Assembly: GCF_016735695.1 (NCBI RefSeq)
Contig: NZ_JAERQD010000022.1
Location: forward strand, 50,631-114,630
Reading direction: 5' to 3'
DNA: 64,000 nucleotides
From: Microvirga zambiensis WSM3693
GTDB lineage: Bacteria > Pseudomonadota > Alphaproteobacteria > Rhizobiales > Beijerinckiaceae
Positions within the stretch are counted from its first letter, which is position 1. Every line of letters starts with the position of its first letter. Made by a program: the position numbers and the translations under genes. The notes under the pieces are model-generated. The model saw only the letters and a program-made list of their open reading frames with translations. It was not told where the DNA came from and searched no databases. Below are positions 9,356 to 17,506 of the stretch, in pieces.

Positions 9356-10214
9356 AGTCCTCGTGCCTGCGGCTGTAGCCGTTGCGCGCGGGCGAGGCCC
9401 ATCCCAGCGGCGCCGCCTTCGGCCTGTAGATCTCGACCAGCAGCGGATGGCAGACGGCCACATCGCTTGAATGCTCGGCGCTGCAATCGCCGCCGGGGCA
9501 GGCGGAGAGCGCGCCTAAGAGATCGATCTCGGCGAAGAATTCCAGGTAATCGCCCGGCCGCACCGGGCTCGCCTTCATGAAGTACTGGCCCGTATCGCGG
9601 GTGAAACCGGTGCACATGAACACGTTGAGCACATCGTGCACCGCAGGCTCGACCTCGCCCTTGGGACGCTGCAGGCGATGCGCCAGCGCACGGGTCAGGT
9701 TCGAGTGGCAGCAATGATGATATTCGTCGCCCGAGAGGAGCTTGTGGGTATAGGGATCGCACCGGGTGCCGATCACGTCATGGACCGAGCCGCCATAGTC
9801 ATCGAAGCCGTACCAGTCGAGGGTGTCGTGGGTGATCGTCGCCATCGGCCGGAGGTAAGGCAGGCATGACCAGAGCTGGTCGCCGGTCGACAGATGCGTG
9901 CCGTGCAGGGCCCGCGTCTTGCCGGAGAAGAAGCGCTCGCCGATGTCTTCCGCAGCCCAGAGATTGAGGTCGCCCACCTGCGGGCCGTCGATGCTGACGA
10001 TCCTGAAAAAGCAGCCGGCCGGCACGTTGAAGCTGCGCGCATCCCGGGGCGGCACGATCACCTCGTCCACCTTCTGCCAGCCGTCGCGCGCGGCGCGATA
10101 GGAGGCAAGATCCGGCCGCGGCAGGGTCTCGACGGGATAGCAGATGACGGGAGCGACCGTCCGGCGCGCGTCGGCATCGGCAGGTTCGGAGACTTGGTCC
10201 CGGGCGAGCTTCAT
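9354..10214 (-). CDS. DUF1989 (urea carboxylase-associated family) protein
   Basis: A 286-residue cytosolic protein of the DUF1989 family. Recognisable family blocks are VPAGCFFRIVSIDGPQVGDL, the segment around SGKTRALHGTHLSTGDQLWS, YHHCCHSNLTRAL, NVFMCTG and SPVRPGDYLEFFAEIDLL. Conserved Cys/His residues suggest a metal site. Homologues are encoded next to urea carboxylase/allophanate hydrolase or guanidine-degradation genes, and some are carboxyguanidine deiminase subunits, but none of those genes is nearby. Its substrate here is therefore unknown; an ureido or guanidino compound is a guess by family. It is transcribed alone, divergent from the thioesterase gene. Confidence 0.82.
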   Translation of the reverse strand: MKLARDQVSEPADADARRTVAPVICYPVETLPRPDLASYRAARDGWQKVDEVIVPPRDARSFNVPAGCFFRIVSIDGPQVGDLNLWAAEDIGERFFSGKTRALHGTHLSTGDQLWSCLPYLRPMATITHDTLDWYGFDDYGGSVHDVIGTRCDPYTHKLLSGDEYHHCCHSNLTRALAHRLQRPKGEVEPAVHDVLNVFMCTGFTRDTGQYFMKASPVRPGDYLEFFAEIDLLGALSACPGGDCSAEHSSDVAVCHPLLVEIYRPKAAPLGWASPARNGYSRRHED

Positions 10215-10344
10215 GAATCTCTCCAGCGTTTCGCAATCGGGTCCTTATAGGAAACCGGATCGCTCAGGGCGAGCGGGGCCCACGTCTTTTCGCTTGAGAG
10301 CTGCGTCGCAACGTATTCTATGGCCGCATCGCAAGGACGGCCCG

Positions 10345-10806
10345 ATGAAAGACCTGAGTACTCGACGCATTCTGGAGGACTACCCGAGCCGCACCTCCAC
10401 CGATATCCGCTTCGCGGATCTCGACCGGCAGGGTCATGTCAACAACGCCGTCTTCGCCACGTTTTCCGAAGTGGGCCGCGTCGCCTTCATGTACGATCCG
10501 GAAAGGCCCCTGGTGAGCGAGGGCCGGAGCTTCGTGATCGCGCGCCTGCTGATCGATTTCCGTGCGGAGGTGTTCTGGCCCGGCACGGTGGATATCGGCA
10601 CGGGCGTCGTGCGCGTGGGACGCAGCTCCTTCACCCTGGCGCAAGGCATCTTCAACGACGGGCGTCTCGTGGCAACCGCCGAGGCCACGATCGTCATGGT
10701 GGACAAGGAGAGCCGGCGCGCCACTCCCTTGCCGTCCGAGACGCTTGATATTTTGCAGGGGCTGATGCTCGCGGACGTGTCCGACTGCCTGCGAGATACA
10801 AACTAA
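10345..10806 (+). CDS. hotdog-fold acyl-CoA thioesterase (YbgC/FadM type)
   Basis: A 153-residue protein of the 4-hydroxybenzoyl-CoA thioesterase family. The block RFADLDRQGHVNNAVFATF contains the catalytic-type Asp and the HVNN loop; IDFRAEVFWPG and TAEATIVMVD complete the hotdog sheet. Such enzymes hydrolyse acyl-CoA in the cytosol, as dimers or tetramers. The ATG at 10345 is preceded by AAGGA (10333-10337), and sequence further upstream is not conserved-looking. It is a single gene; a palindromic repeat (10808-10916) follows before the convergent gapR gene. Confidence 0.85.
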   Translation: MKDLSTRRILEDYPSRTSTDIRFADLDRQGHVNNAVFATFSEVGRVAFMYDPERPLVSEGRSFVIARLLIDFRAEVFWPGTVDIGTGVVRVGRSSFTLAQGIFNDGRLVATAEATIVMVDKESRRATPLPSETLDILQGLMLADVSDCLRDTN

Positions 10807-10807
10807 G

Positions 10808-10916
10808 CCCTCATCCTGAGGGCCGCCGAAGGCGGCGTCTCGAAGGACGAGGGCGTCTCCAGTGCTCTCTGGAGCCTCCTTCGAGACGGCCGCTCCGCGA
10901 CCTCCTCAGGATGAGG
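10808..10916. repeat. palindromic repeat family B, copy 1
   Basis: A 109-bp imperfect palindrome opening with CCTCATCCTGAG and closing with CTCAGGATGAGG. Its core, 10837-10887, is identical over 51 bp to 36691-36741. CTAAG flanks it on both sides (10803-10807 and 10917-10921), a possible 5-bp target duplication. It lies between convergent genes and could act as a two-way terminator. Confidence 0.85.
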
Positions 10917-10945
10917 CTAAGAGTGAAGCCCAGCACCCAAATAGA

Positions 10946-10978
10946 AAAGGCCTCGCAGCATCACGCTGCAAGGCCTTT
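10946..10978 (-). terminator. terminator of the gapR gene
   Basis: Inverted repeat AAAGGCCT ... AGGCCTTT with an inner GCAGC/GCTGC stem and ATCAC loop. Read on the minus strand it ends GGCCTTTTCTATTT, giving a U-rich tail 28 bp beyond the DUF2312 stop codon. Confidence 0.75.
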
Positions 10979-11006
10979 GAAACCTCCGACGGGCAGACGC
11001 TTCGCG

Positions 11007-11267
11007 TTATCCCACCATCCCGAGCGCCTGCATGTAGAGCTCGAGGATCGCCTCCTCTTCCTGGCGCTCGGCGTAGTCGCGCTTGCGCAGGGAAATGATC
11101 TTGCGCAGGACCTTGGTGTCGAAGCCGTTGCCCTTGGCCTCGGCATAGACGTCCTTGATGTCGCCGGCGATGCCGGCCTTTTCCTCCTCGAGGCGCTCGA
11201 TGCGCTCGATGAAGGCCTTCAGCTGGTCGGCTGCGACGGATTCGGTGTTGAAAGCTGCGTCATCCAT
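11007..11267 (-). CDS. gapR: GapR-type DUF2312 nucleoid-associated protein
   Basis: An 86-residue, highly helical protein covering the whole DUF2312 family ([19 protein letters not shown], then [17 protein letters not shown]). The first half is a coiled coil. In Caulobacter the homologue GapR wraps overtwisted AT-rich DNA ahead of polymerases and stimulates topoisomerases; the same role is expected here. It stands alone with its own terminator (10946-10978). A CtrA-like sequence sits 51-66 bp upstream of the start. Confidence 0.9.
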   Translation of the reverse strand: MDDAAFNTESVAADQLKAFIERIERLEEEKAGIAGDIKDVYAEAKGNGFDTKVLRKIISLRKRDYAERQEEEAILELYMQALGMVG

Positions 11268-11317
11268 GAAGGAAGCCCCTTAAATTGTGGCGTTGGCGCC
11301 AGTGTTATGGCCATTTG

Positions 11318-11333
11318 GTTGAAGCCGTTTTAA
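11318..11333 (-). promoter_or_regulatory. CtrA-like site upstream of gapR
   Basis: On the minus strand the sequence reads TTAA-N7-TCAAC, 8 of 9 matches to the CtrA consensus, 51-66 bp before the gapR start. It also overlaps the last codons of the DUF1244 gene, so partly coding constraint. Pattern evidence only. Confidence 0.28.
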
Positions 11334-11635
11334 TGCCCTGGCTTCGATTTCTCAAAATCGGCGAGCTGCGATGGAGAGGCCTCGCCCTGATGAAGCGCCT
11401 TCCATTCCTCGTAGGGCATGCCGTAGACATGCTCCCGGCTGTCCTCCTTGGAGAGGGGAATGCCACGCTCGTCGGCGGCCTCCTTCAGCCAGTTGGACAG
11501 GCAGTTCCGGCAGAAGCCCGCCAAATTCATGAGGTCGATGTTCTGGACGTCCGCGCGCTCGCGCAGATGGCCGACGAGCCTGCGGAAGGCAGCAGCCTCC
11601 AGCTCGACTTCGGTCTTGTCGTCAATGTCCTTCAT
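11330..11635 (-). CDS. DUF1244 domain protein
   Basis: A 101-residue protein matching the DUF1244 family over its length: RRLVGHLRERADVQNIDLMN, then GFCRNCLSNWL with a CxxC pair, and HVYGMPYEEWK. It is small, helical and probably cytosolic; its function is unknown in the literature I can recall. The ATG at 11635 overlaps the stop codon of the upstream N-formylglutamate amidohydrolase gene (ATGA), so the two are translationally coupled. A longer in-frame reading into that gene is a shadow. Confidence 0.88.
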   Translation of the reverse strand: MKDIDDKTEVELEAAAFRRLVGHLRERADVQNIDLMNLAGFCRNCLSNWLKEAADERGIPLSKEDSREHVYGMPYEEWKALHQGEASPSQLADFEKSKPGH

Positions 11636-12480
11636 CGGCTTGATCCTCCGTGCTGACGCAGACGGTCGCGGGTGCGGGTGCCGAAGATTGCCGGCTGGCG
11701 TAAGTTCGCTCGGGCGGCCAAGGGCTCGAGGAGCCGGGCGAAGCGCTCGGCCCATTCCTCGGCGCCCTCCTCCGAGTCGATCAGGTCCTGCCGGATCTCG
11801 ATGAGAGCATTGGCGAGCCCGCGGGTCGTGGCATGCCGGTCGACCGTATCGCCGGCGAGTGCCCCATCATAGGGCTCGTTGTCCCCGACGACGAGTCCGT
11901 CCTCGGCCTGCAGGGCCTCCAGGAGCGGTACCGCAAAGCGGTCGTCCGCGTCCCACAGGATTCCCACATGCCAGGGCCGCGGCCAGCCGCGCCAGACCGG
12001 TGTGAAGGAGTGCAGCGCCACGATGACGGGCGGGTGGCCGGCTACCATCGCCCTGTGGATCGCGTCCGCGATGGCGTCGTCGTAAGGGTCGTAGAACCGG
12101 GCGATCCGCCGCTCCACCTCCGCCTCGTCCGCCCTGGCATTGCCCGGCACGACGGCGCCATCGGAGAGGCGCATGGCGAGCGTCGGATCGTCCCGGCCCC
12201 GGTTGGGATCGATGATGAGCCGCGAGAACCGGGTGAGAATCGCCGGAGCCCCGAGGCGTCTGGCGAGCGACCGGGTCACGGCCGCCGCGCCGATGTCATA
12301 GGCGATGTGGCGCTCGAACTCGGCTTCCGGCAGCCCGAGATCCCCCAGATCCGGCGGCACCGCATTGGAAGCATGGTCGCACAGGATCAGGGTGCCCGAT
12401 TCGACCGGTCCGGGAACGATCTCGACGGGACAGGGCTCAAGGGAAGGGTCGTCGAGCTTGAGCGCGGCGGAAGCGGACAT
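11632..12480 (-). CDS. N-formylglutamate amidohydrolase family protein (copy 1)
   Basis: A 282-residue member of the N-formylglutamate amidohydrolase family, zinc enzymes related to the last step of histidine degradation via N-formylglutamate. Visible motifs are LILCDHASNAVP, the FSRLIIDPNR core, VIVALHSFTPVWRGWPRPWHVG and VGDNEPYDG. No hut genes are near, so the real substrate may be another N-formyl or N-acyl amino acid. The start codon overlaps nothing upstream; its stop overlaps the DUF1244 start by the ATGA arrangement. A second, diverged family member is at 18496-19386. Confidence 0.85.
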   Translation of the reverse strand: MSASAALKLDDPSLEPCPVEIVPGPVESGTLILCDHASNAVPPDLGDLGLPEAEFERHIAYDIGAAAVTRSLARRLGAPAILTRFSRLIIDPNRGRDDPTLAMRLSDGAVVPGNARADEAEVERRIARFYDPYDDAIADAIHRAMVAGHPPVIVALHSFTPVWRGWPRPWHVGILWDADDRFAVPLLEALQAEDGLVVGDNEPYDGALAGDTVDRHATTRGLANALIEIRQDLIDSEEGAEEWAERFARLLEPLAARANLRQPAIFGTRTRDRLRQHGGSSR

Positions 12481-12603
12481 GGGCTAGAATTTCAGGGGAT
12501 TGGGATTTCAGGACGGATGGATTGAACGACGGAGGAAAAGCCTTACCCTGCCCCTCCGACCCTGACAACGCGACGTTACGCGCAACAGACTTTCACGACC
12601 GAC

Positions 12604-13560
12604 ATGTCCCCGACATCCACCACGGCCCGCACCGATTCGGGCTTCGCCTCCGCTTTTGCTGCGCTGTGCCTCGGCGCCGTGGCCATGGGAATTTCCCCGA
12701 TTTTCGTGCGTTTCGCCTCCGCCGACATGGCCGGGGCGCCGGCCGATGTGGGTCCCTTCGCCAGCGCCTTCTGGCGCGTCTCGCTCTGCCTGCCCCTGCT
12801 CTATGCCTGGATGCGAATCGAGGAGAAGCGCGCACCCGCCGGCACTGTGAGAGTGCGTTTTTCCAAAGCCAGCATCGTCGGCGGCATCGTCTTTGCCGGG
12901 GATCTGTTCTTCTGGCACCTGGCGATCCTCAAGACGACGGTGGCCAACGCCACCTTCTTCGCCACCATGGCGCCCCTCTTCGTGGTGCTGACCGTCTGGC
13001 TCGTGTTCAGGCAGCAGGTCGCGCGGGCCACCTTCATGGGCCTCGCCCTCTGCCTTCTCGGCGGCGCGGCGCTGATCGGCCAGAGCATGCAGGCCGATCC
13101 CGGCCGGATCGTGGGCGATCTCTACGGGATCGCCACCGCCTTCTTCTTCGGCATGTATTTTCTGGCGGCGAGCCGGGCCCGCAAGACGGCCGGCGCCGCG
13201 CGGGTCACCTTCGAGGCGGGCCTGATCACCTCGGCGATCCTGCTCGTGATCGCGGTTCTCTTCGACACGCGGGTGGTTCCGCATACCGCTCAAGGCATCG
13301 CGGCTTTGCTCGCCATGTCCTACGTCAGCCATGCGGGCGGCCAGGGGCTTCTCGCCATCGCGCTCGGACGCCTGCCGGCGACTTTCTCGTCCCTGGTGAT
13401 CTTTCTCGAGGCCATCGCTGCGGCCTTGTTCGGCTGGGCGATCCTCGGCGAGGAGCTGACGCTGATCCAGAGCCTGGGCGGAGCACTCATCCTCTTCGGC
13501 ATCTGGATCGCCCGACCGAGGGCCGATCAGGCCCCGATGCACTCCTCGAACGGAGAGTGA
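12604..13560 (+). CDS. EamA/DMT-family exporter
   Basis: A 318-residue inner-membrane protein with about ten predicted helices arranged as two EamA repeats (roughly residues 17-145 and 160-303), e.g. GIVFAGDLFFWHLAILKTTVAN and AIAAALFGWAILGEEL. Drug/metabolite transporters of this type export amino acids or other small metabolites; substrate cannot be predicted. It is divergent from the amidohydrolase gene, with 123 bp between them. Confidence 0.85.
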   Translation: MSPTSTTARTDSGFASAFAALCLGAVAMGISPIFVRFASADMAGAPADVGPFASAFWRVSLCLPLLYAWMRIEEKRAPAGTVRVRFSKASIVGGIVFAGDLFFWHLAILKTTVANATFFATMAPLFVVLTVWLVFRQQVARATFMGLALCLLGGAALIGQSMQADPGRIVGDLYGIATAFFFGMYFLAASRARKTAGAARVTFEAGLITSAILLVIAVLFDTRVVPHTAQGIAALLAMSYVSHAGGQGLLAIALGRLPATFSSLVIFLEAIAAALFGWAILGEELTLIQSLGGALILFGIWIARPRADQAPMHSSNGE

Positions 13561-13730
13561 AAGCCGCGCAAGAGCGCTGCTTTTGCGTGGGAGAGACCAT
13601 GCGGAGCGCAAATTCTGCAACGGGCGTGCTGGAAAGCCTTGCTCCGGGCACGCTTCTGACCGACAAGGATTCGCCAAAGTTGTCCCGGCATTGTGCGATT
13701 TCATTCCTCCGAATTGACCAAACCATATCC

Positions 13731-14192
13731 ATGAGCGCCGCATTTCTCACATCGTCTGCATTTCGGCGGCGAAGCCTTGCAGTCGCGACGTTTCTCGTCG
13801 GCGGGCTCCTGCTGGCAGCCTCGCCTGCCAAGGCGGACCTGCGCCTGTGCAACATGACGTCGAGCAGGGTCGGCATCGCTCTCGGCTATCGGGATGCTCA
13901 AGGGTGGGTGACGGAAGGCTGGTGGAACCTCACCTCCCGCGGCTGCGAGACCTTGCTCAAGGGCCAGCTCGGCGGGCGCTTCTATTATATCTACGCCATC
14001 GATTACGACCGGGGCGGCGAATGGAGCGGACGCTCCTTCATGTGCACCCGGGAGCGCGAATTCACGATCCGTGGAACGGAAGATTGCCTCGCCCGAGGCT
14101 TCGACCGCAGCGGCTTCTTCGAAGTCGACACGGGTGAACAGAAGAGCTGGACGATCCAGCTCACCGAAACGAACCGGCCAGGGGGCCCATGA
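13731..14192 (+). CDS. DUF1036 exported protein
   Basis: A 153-residue protein with a signal peptide (FLVGGLLLAASPAKA) and one DUF1036 domain (DLRLCNMTSSRVGIALGYRD, EGWWNLTSRGCETLL, FYYIYAIDYD). Four Cys residues could pair in the periplasm. Function unknown. I took the ATG at 13731, directly before the signal peptide, although no clear ribosome site precedes it; an in-frame ATG at 13600 would add 44 poorly convincing residues. The stop overlaps the pyk start (ATGA), an arrangement common in Hyphomicrobiales, so pyk is translationally coupled to it. Confidence 0.82.
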   Translation: MSAAFLTSSAFRRRSLAVATFLVGGLLLAASPAKADLRLCNMTSSRVGIALGYRDAQGWVTEGWWNLTSRGCETLLKGQLGGRFYYIYAIDYDRGGEWSGRSFMCTREREFTIRGTEDCLARGFDRSGFFEVDTGEQKSWTIQLTETNRPGGP

Positions 14193-15631
14193 TGATGAGA
14201 CGCGCACGGCGCACGAAGATTCTAGCAACCTTGGGACCGGCTTCCGAGAACCCGGAGATGATCGCCAAGCTGTTCCAGGCCGGCGCCGACGTCTTCCGCC
14301 TCAACATGAGCCATCTGCCCCGCGAGCGCCTGAAGGAGCGGGTCGAGATGATCCGCGCCGTCGAGGCCAAGTTCAAGCGCCCGATCGCCATCCTCGCCGA
14401 CCTGCAGGGCCCGAAGCTGCGCGTCGGCACGTTCGACGGCGACAGCGCCATGCTGACGCCGGGACAGACCTTCGTCCTCGACGCCGACAAGGCACCCGGC
14501 AACACGGAGCGCGTGCACCTGCCGCATCCCGAAATCCTCTCCTCGCTCGAGCCCGGCCATACGGTGCTGATCGACGACGGCAAGCTGCGGCTGCGCGTGA
14601 AGAGCGTGAAGGAAGGCTCGGCCACCACCATCGTCGAGGTCGCCGGCAAGATCTCCAACCGCAAGGGCGTGAGCCTGCCGGATACGGTGATCCCCGTCGC
14701 CGCCATGACCGACAAGGACCGCTCTGATCTGGAAGCCGCACTCGATGCCGGCGTGGACTGGATCGCGCTGTCCTTCGTGCAGCGTCCCGAGGACGTGGCC
14801 GAGGTGAAGAAGGTCGCCCGTGGCCGGGCGCTCGTGATGTCGAAGCTCGAGAAGCCGCAGGCCATCACCCGCCTCGACGAGATCGTCGAGATCTCCGACG
14901 CGGTCATGGTCGCCCGCGGCGATCTCGGCGTGGAGATGCCGCTCGAGAAGGTGCCCGGCATCCAGAAGCGCATCGTCCGCACCGCGCGTCAGCTCGGCAA
15001 GCCGGTGGTCGTGGCAACCCAGATGCTGGAATCGATGATCACGTCGCCGGTGCCGACCCGCGCCGAGGTCTCGGACGTGGCAACCGCGGTCTATGACGGC
15101 GCCGATGCGGTGATGCTCTCGGCCGAGAGCGCCTCCGGCCAGTACCCGATCGATGCGGTCGCCACCATGAGCCGGATCGCGGAGGAGGTCGAGCAGGACC
15201 AGAATTACTGGTCGATCATGCGCACGCTCAATCCGGAACCGGAAGCGACGGGATCGGACGCGATTGCGGCCGCCTCGCACCAGATCGCCGATACGCTCAA
15301 CCTGAAGACCGTCGCGGCCTGGACCTTCTCGGGCTCGACCGCGTTCCGCATCGCCCGCGAGCGGCCGAACTCGACGGTCATCGCGCTCACCCCCAGCATC
15401 AACACCGCCCGCCGACTGGCGCTGGTCTGGGGCGTGCACTCGATCCGCACCAAGGATGCGAGCGACATCGACGACATGGCGTTCCGCGCCTGCAAATTCG
15501 CCCTGCGCGAAGGCTTCTCGAAGGTGGGCGAGCGCATCATCATCGTCGCCGGCATGCCCTTCGGCACGCCCGGCGCCACCAACATGGTGCGCATCGCCTT
15601 CGTCAATCAGGAGCACGCCGCTCAGGCGTGA
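14189..15631 (+). CDS. pyk: pyruvate kinase
   Basis: A 480-residue glycolytic enzyme converting phosphoenolpyruvate and ADP to pyruvate and ATP. Signature segments are TKILATLGPAS, VFRLNMSH, LADLQGPKLRVG, SKLEKPQAI (catalytic Lys), MVARGDLGVEMP and ATQMLESMI. The B domain spans about residues 70-170 and the C-terminal allosteric domain about 345-475. The start lies in an ATGATGATG run; 14189 overlaps the DUF1036 stop, and 14192 or 14195 could also be used. Confidence 0.97.
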   Translation: MMMRRARRTKILATLGPASENPEMIAKLFQAGADVFRLNMSHLPRERLKERVEMIRAVEAKFKRPIAILADLQGPKLRVGTFDGDSAMLTPGQTFVLDADKAPGNTERVHLPHPEILSSLEPGHTVLIDDGKLRLRVKSVKEGSATTIVEVAGKISNRKGVSLPDTVIPVAAMTDKDRSDLEAALDAGVDWIALSFVQRPEDVAEVKKVARGRALVMSKLEKPQAITRLDEIVEISDAVMVARGDLGVEMPLEKVPGIQKRIVRTARQLGKPVVVATQMLESMITSPVPTRAEVSDVATAVYDGADAVMLSAESASGQYPIDAVATMSRIAEEVEQDQNYWSIMRTLNPEPEATGSDAIAAASHQIADTLNLKTVAAWTFSGSTAFRIARERPNSTVIALTPSINTARRLALVWGVHSIRTKDASDIDDMAFRACKFALREGFSKVGERIIIVAGMPFGTPGATNMVRIAFVNQEHAAQA

Positions 15632-15681
15632 TGAACAGAACCACAAGGCTCGGCATTCGCCTCGATGAAGGTGCCGAGGCC

Positions 15682-15920
15682 TTCCCTCCCCCTTATGGGG
15701 AGGGATTTGAGGGTGGGGTCGCAAAGTCCGGGCGATGTGTTTCGTAAATCTCTCGACGTCATCACCGGCCCTGTGCCGGTGATCTCGATCGGGAGAGCGC
15801 AGCGTTTCACAGTATCGGGATGGCCGGCACAAGCCCGGCCATGACGTGGCGGGTTTGACGGTCCTGTGCCACCCGGTCGAACCACCCCGCCCCTAACCCC
15901 TCCCCGCAAGGGGGAGGGAA
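15682..15920. repeat. family C palindromic repeat, copy 1, interrupted by family D
   Basis: Outer ends TTCCCTCCCCCTTATGGGG and its complement ending in GGGGGAGGGAA at 15920. Compared with the uninterrupted copy at 59659-59818, it contains an extra palindrome of family D at 15758-15845. It lies between convergent pyk and the hydrolase gene, and its right end encodes the hydrolase C-terminus. Confidence 0.8.
15758..15845. repeat. family D palindromic repeat, copy 1
   Basis: An 88-bp element from GTCATCACCGG to CCGGCCATGAC with a second copy at 38375-38461. The two share the layout GTCAT / CCGGTGATC / ATCGGGATGGCCGG / ATGAC. Here it is nested in a family C element. Confidence 0.8.
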
Positions 15921-16885
15921 TCCATAGGCGAAACACTTTCCGCCAGGGCCTCGATGGCGGAGAGGACCTTCTCCCCCTCGGCATATTGTGGCATGTGGCC
16001 GATGCCCGGCAGCAAGATCAGCTCGGCGCCAGGCACCTCGCGGGCGAAGGCGCGGCTGTGAAGATCCGTCCAGACGATCTGGTCCTCGTCACCCGCGATC
16101 ACGATCGTCGGCAGACCGATATCCCCGTAGCGCGCGCTCTGCTTCACCACCGCGTCGTACATGACGGCGAAGTCCTGCATGTTGGCCTCAAAAGTTTCGG
16201 GCCGGAAGGCCAGCGGGATCGAAGCCTTCTTCACGATGCCCCGCGGGGCGGCCTGAGGCCGGAACGTCTTCGTCTTGATCCAAGGACGAAGCATGAGAAG
16301 GACCGGCACTGCGAGAGTGCGGAACATCAGCCAGCCTATCCATGAATCGATCAGGCGCCTGTACCAGCCGATGGTGCCGCCCGGCCAGGGCGAAGTGATG
16401 CCGGAGAGCACGACGATCGCCCCCGTCACGTCGGCATGATCGAGGGCGAGGTTGGGAACCACGGTTCCAGCCCAGGAATGTCCCACGACGACCGCGTTGC
16501 GAACGCCCAATTGCCTCAAGGCACCCGCGATGAGCGCAGCCTGCCGGGCGGGCTCCGCCTCTCTCAATCCGGGCCTGCGCTCGCTCCAGCCATGACCCGG
16601 GCGGTCGAAGGCGATGATCCGATAGCGTTTCGAGAGTTTGGAGCCGAGGCCCAGCATGGATTCGACGAGATTGGACGAGGCCCCATGCAGCAGGACGATC
16701 GTCCCGCGCGGTTCCCGGCGCTCGGGCCCGTCCTCACGGTAATGGATCCGGCAGCCCTCGACCGCGACGAACAGGCCGGACGGCGGGAAGCGCCGCTCGA
16801 TGCACCAGGCATAAAGATAGGTGAACGCCGCTCCCGAGCCGAGAACGAGGAGCAGGACGACGATGGTGGAAAGCAGCAGGGACAT
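15893..16885 (-). CDS. membrane-anchored alpha/beta hydrolase
   Basis: A 330-residue protein with one N-terminal membrane segment (LLLSTIVVLLLVLGSGAAF) and a cytosolic or periplasmic alpha/beta-hydrolase domain. The oxyanion block IVLLHGASSN, the DRPGHGWS turn and the nucleophile elbow VVGHSWAG are clear; a final GIGHMPQY supplies the catalytic His. Substrate unknown; esterase or haloperoxidase-like. The last nine or so residues (DSLPLAGRG) are encoded by the end of a family C repeat rather than by ancestral gene sequence. The TPR gene lies 15 bp upstream on the same strand. Confidence 0.85.
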   Translation of the reverse strand: MSLLLSTIVVLLLVLGSGAAFTYLYAWCIERRFPPSGLFVAVEGCRIHYREDGPERREPRGTIVLLHGASSNLVESMLGLGSKLSKRYRIIAFDRPGHGWSERRPGLREAEPARQAALIAGALRQLGVRNAVVVGHSWAGTVVPNLALDHADVTGAIVVLSGITSPWPGGTIGWYRRLIDSWIGWLMFRTLAVPVLLMLRPWIKTKTFRPQAAPRGIVKKASIPLAFRPETFEANMQDFAVMYDAVVKQSARYGDIGLPTIVIAGDEDQIVWTDLHSRAFAREVPGAELILLPGIGHMPQYAEGEKVLSAIEALAESVSPMDSLPLAGRG

Positions 16886-16900
16886 CCCTGCAACGTGGAT

Positions 16901-17506
16901 TTAGAGATCCTGGCCGTCAACCTCGGGGCTGAGGCGGTTCACGATGGTCTTCACGTCGGACATCTGCGGATTGATCGTGAGCACCCGGCGATAGGCCTGC
17001 AAGGCCCGCGCCTTGTCGTCCGAGGCCATCAGGATGTGGCCGAGGCCGGTCCAGGCATTGAAATGCCGCGGCTCGATCTTGAGCGCCCGGCTCAGGTCGG
17101 CCATGGCGGCGACCGGATCGTCGAGCTGGTAGAACACGGTCGCGCGCTTGTACCAGGCCTCGGCCCAGTTGGGCTGGAGCGCCAGAACCCGGTCGATCAG
17201 CTCGATGGCGAGGGGAAAGTCCTTCTTTCCGTAAGCCTCGGCCGCCCGGTTCAGGAGAAGGTCGGCCGTATCGGAGCCGGAGCGGGCGAAGCGCCGCTCG
17301 ATCAGGGAGGCAACGCCCTCTGCCTCCCGTTCCGTCTGGGCCTTGCCGAGACGCTCGAAGAGTTCATCCAGGGTGGATGCACGGGGTCGGGCCTGGGGCG
17401 GAGCGGCCTGCTCCTTCGGATCCTTCGGCCGCGCGCGCTCCTGCGCCTGAAGCGGGAGGGCGGCAAAGCTCAAGGTGAGGGCCAGCAGGCACGCGAAAAA
17501 ACGCAT
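16901..17506 (-). CDS. exported tetratricopeptide-repeat protein
   Basis: A 201-residue protein with a signal peptide (FFACLLALTLSFAALPLQAQ), a charged Pro-rich linker, and about three TPR units from residue 80 to 190 (LLLNRAAEAYGKKDFPLAIEL, NWAEAWYKRATVFYQLDDPVAAM, HFNAWTGLGHILMASDDKARAL). Probably a periplasmic scaffold for protein contacts; no enzyme domain. The start codon lies in a perfect inverted repeat (17503-17532), and no Shine-Dalgarno is visible, so start control is odd. It is followed 15 bp later by the alpha/beta hydrolase gene. Confidence 0.85.
   Translation of the reverse strand: MRFFACLLALTLSFAALPLQAQERARPKDPKEQAAPPQARPRASTLDELFERLGKAQTEREAEGVASLIERRFARSGSDTADLLLNRAAEAYGKKDFPLAIELIDRVLALQPNWAEAWYKRATVFYQLDDPVAAMADLSRALKIEPRHFNAWTGLGHILMASDDKARALQAYRRVLTINPQMSDVKTIVNRLSPEVDGQDL

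Noticed and set aside
10808..10916. Possible CRISPR repeat unit
   Set aside because: Repeats are single, dispersed and palindromic; there is no regular repeat-spacer array and no cas gene.
12522..13730. One long frame joining the DMT-transporter region and the DUF1036 protein
   Set aside because: The part before 13600 is out of frame with the real transporter and Arg/His-rich; only the signal-peptide protein from 13731 is credible.
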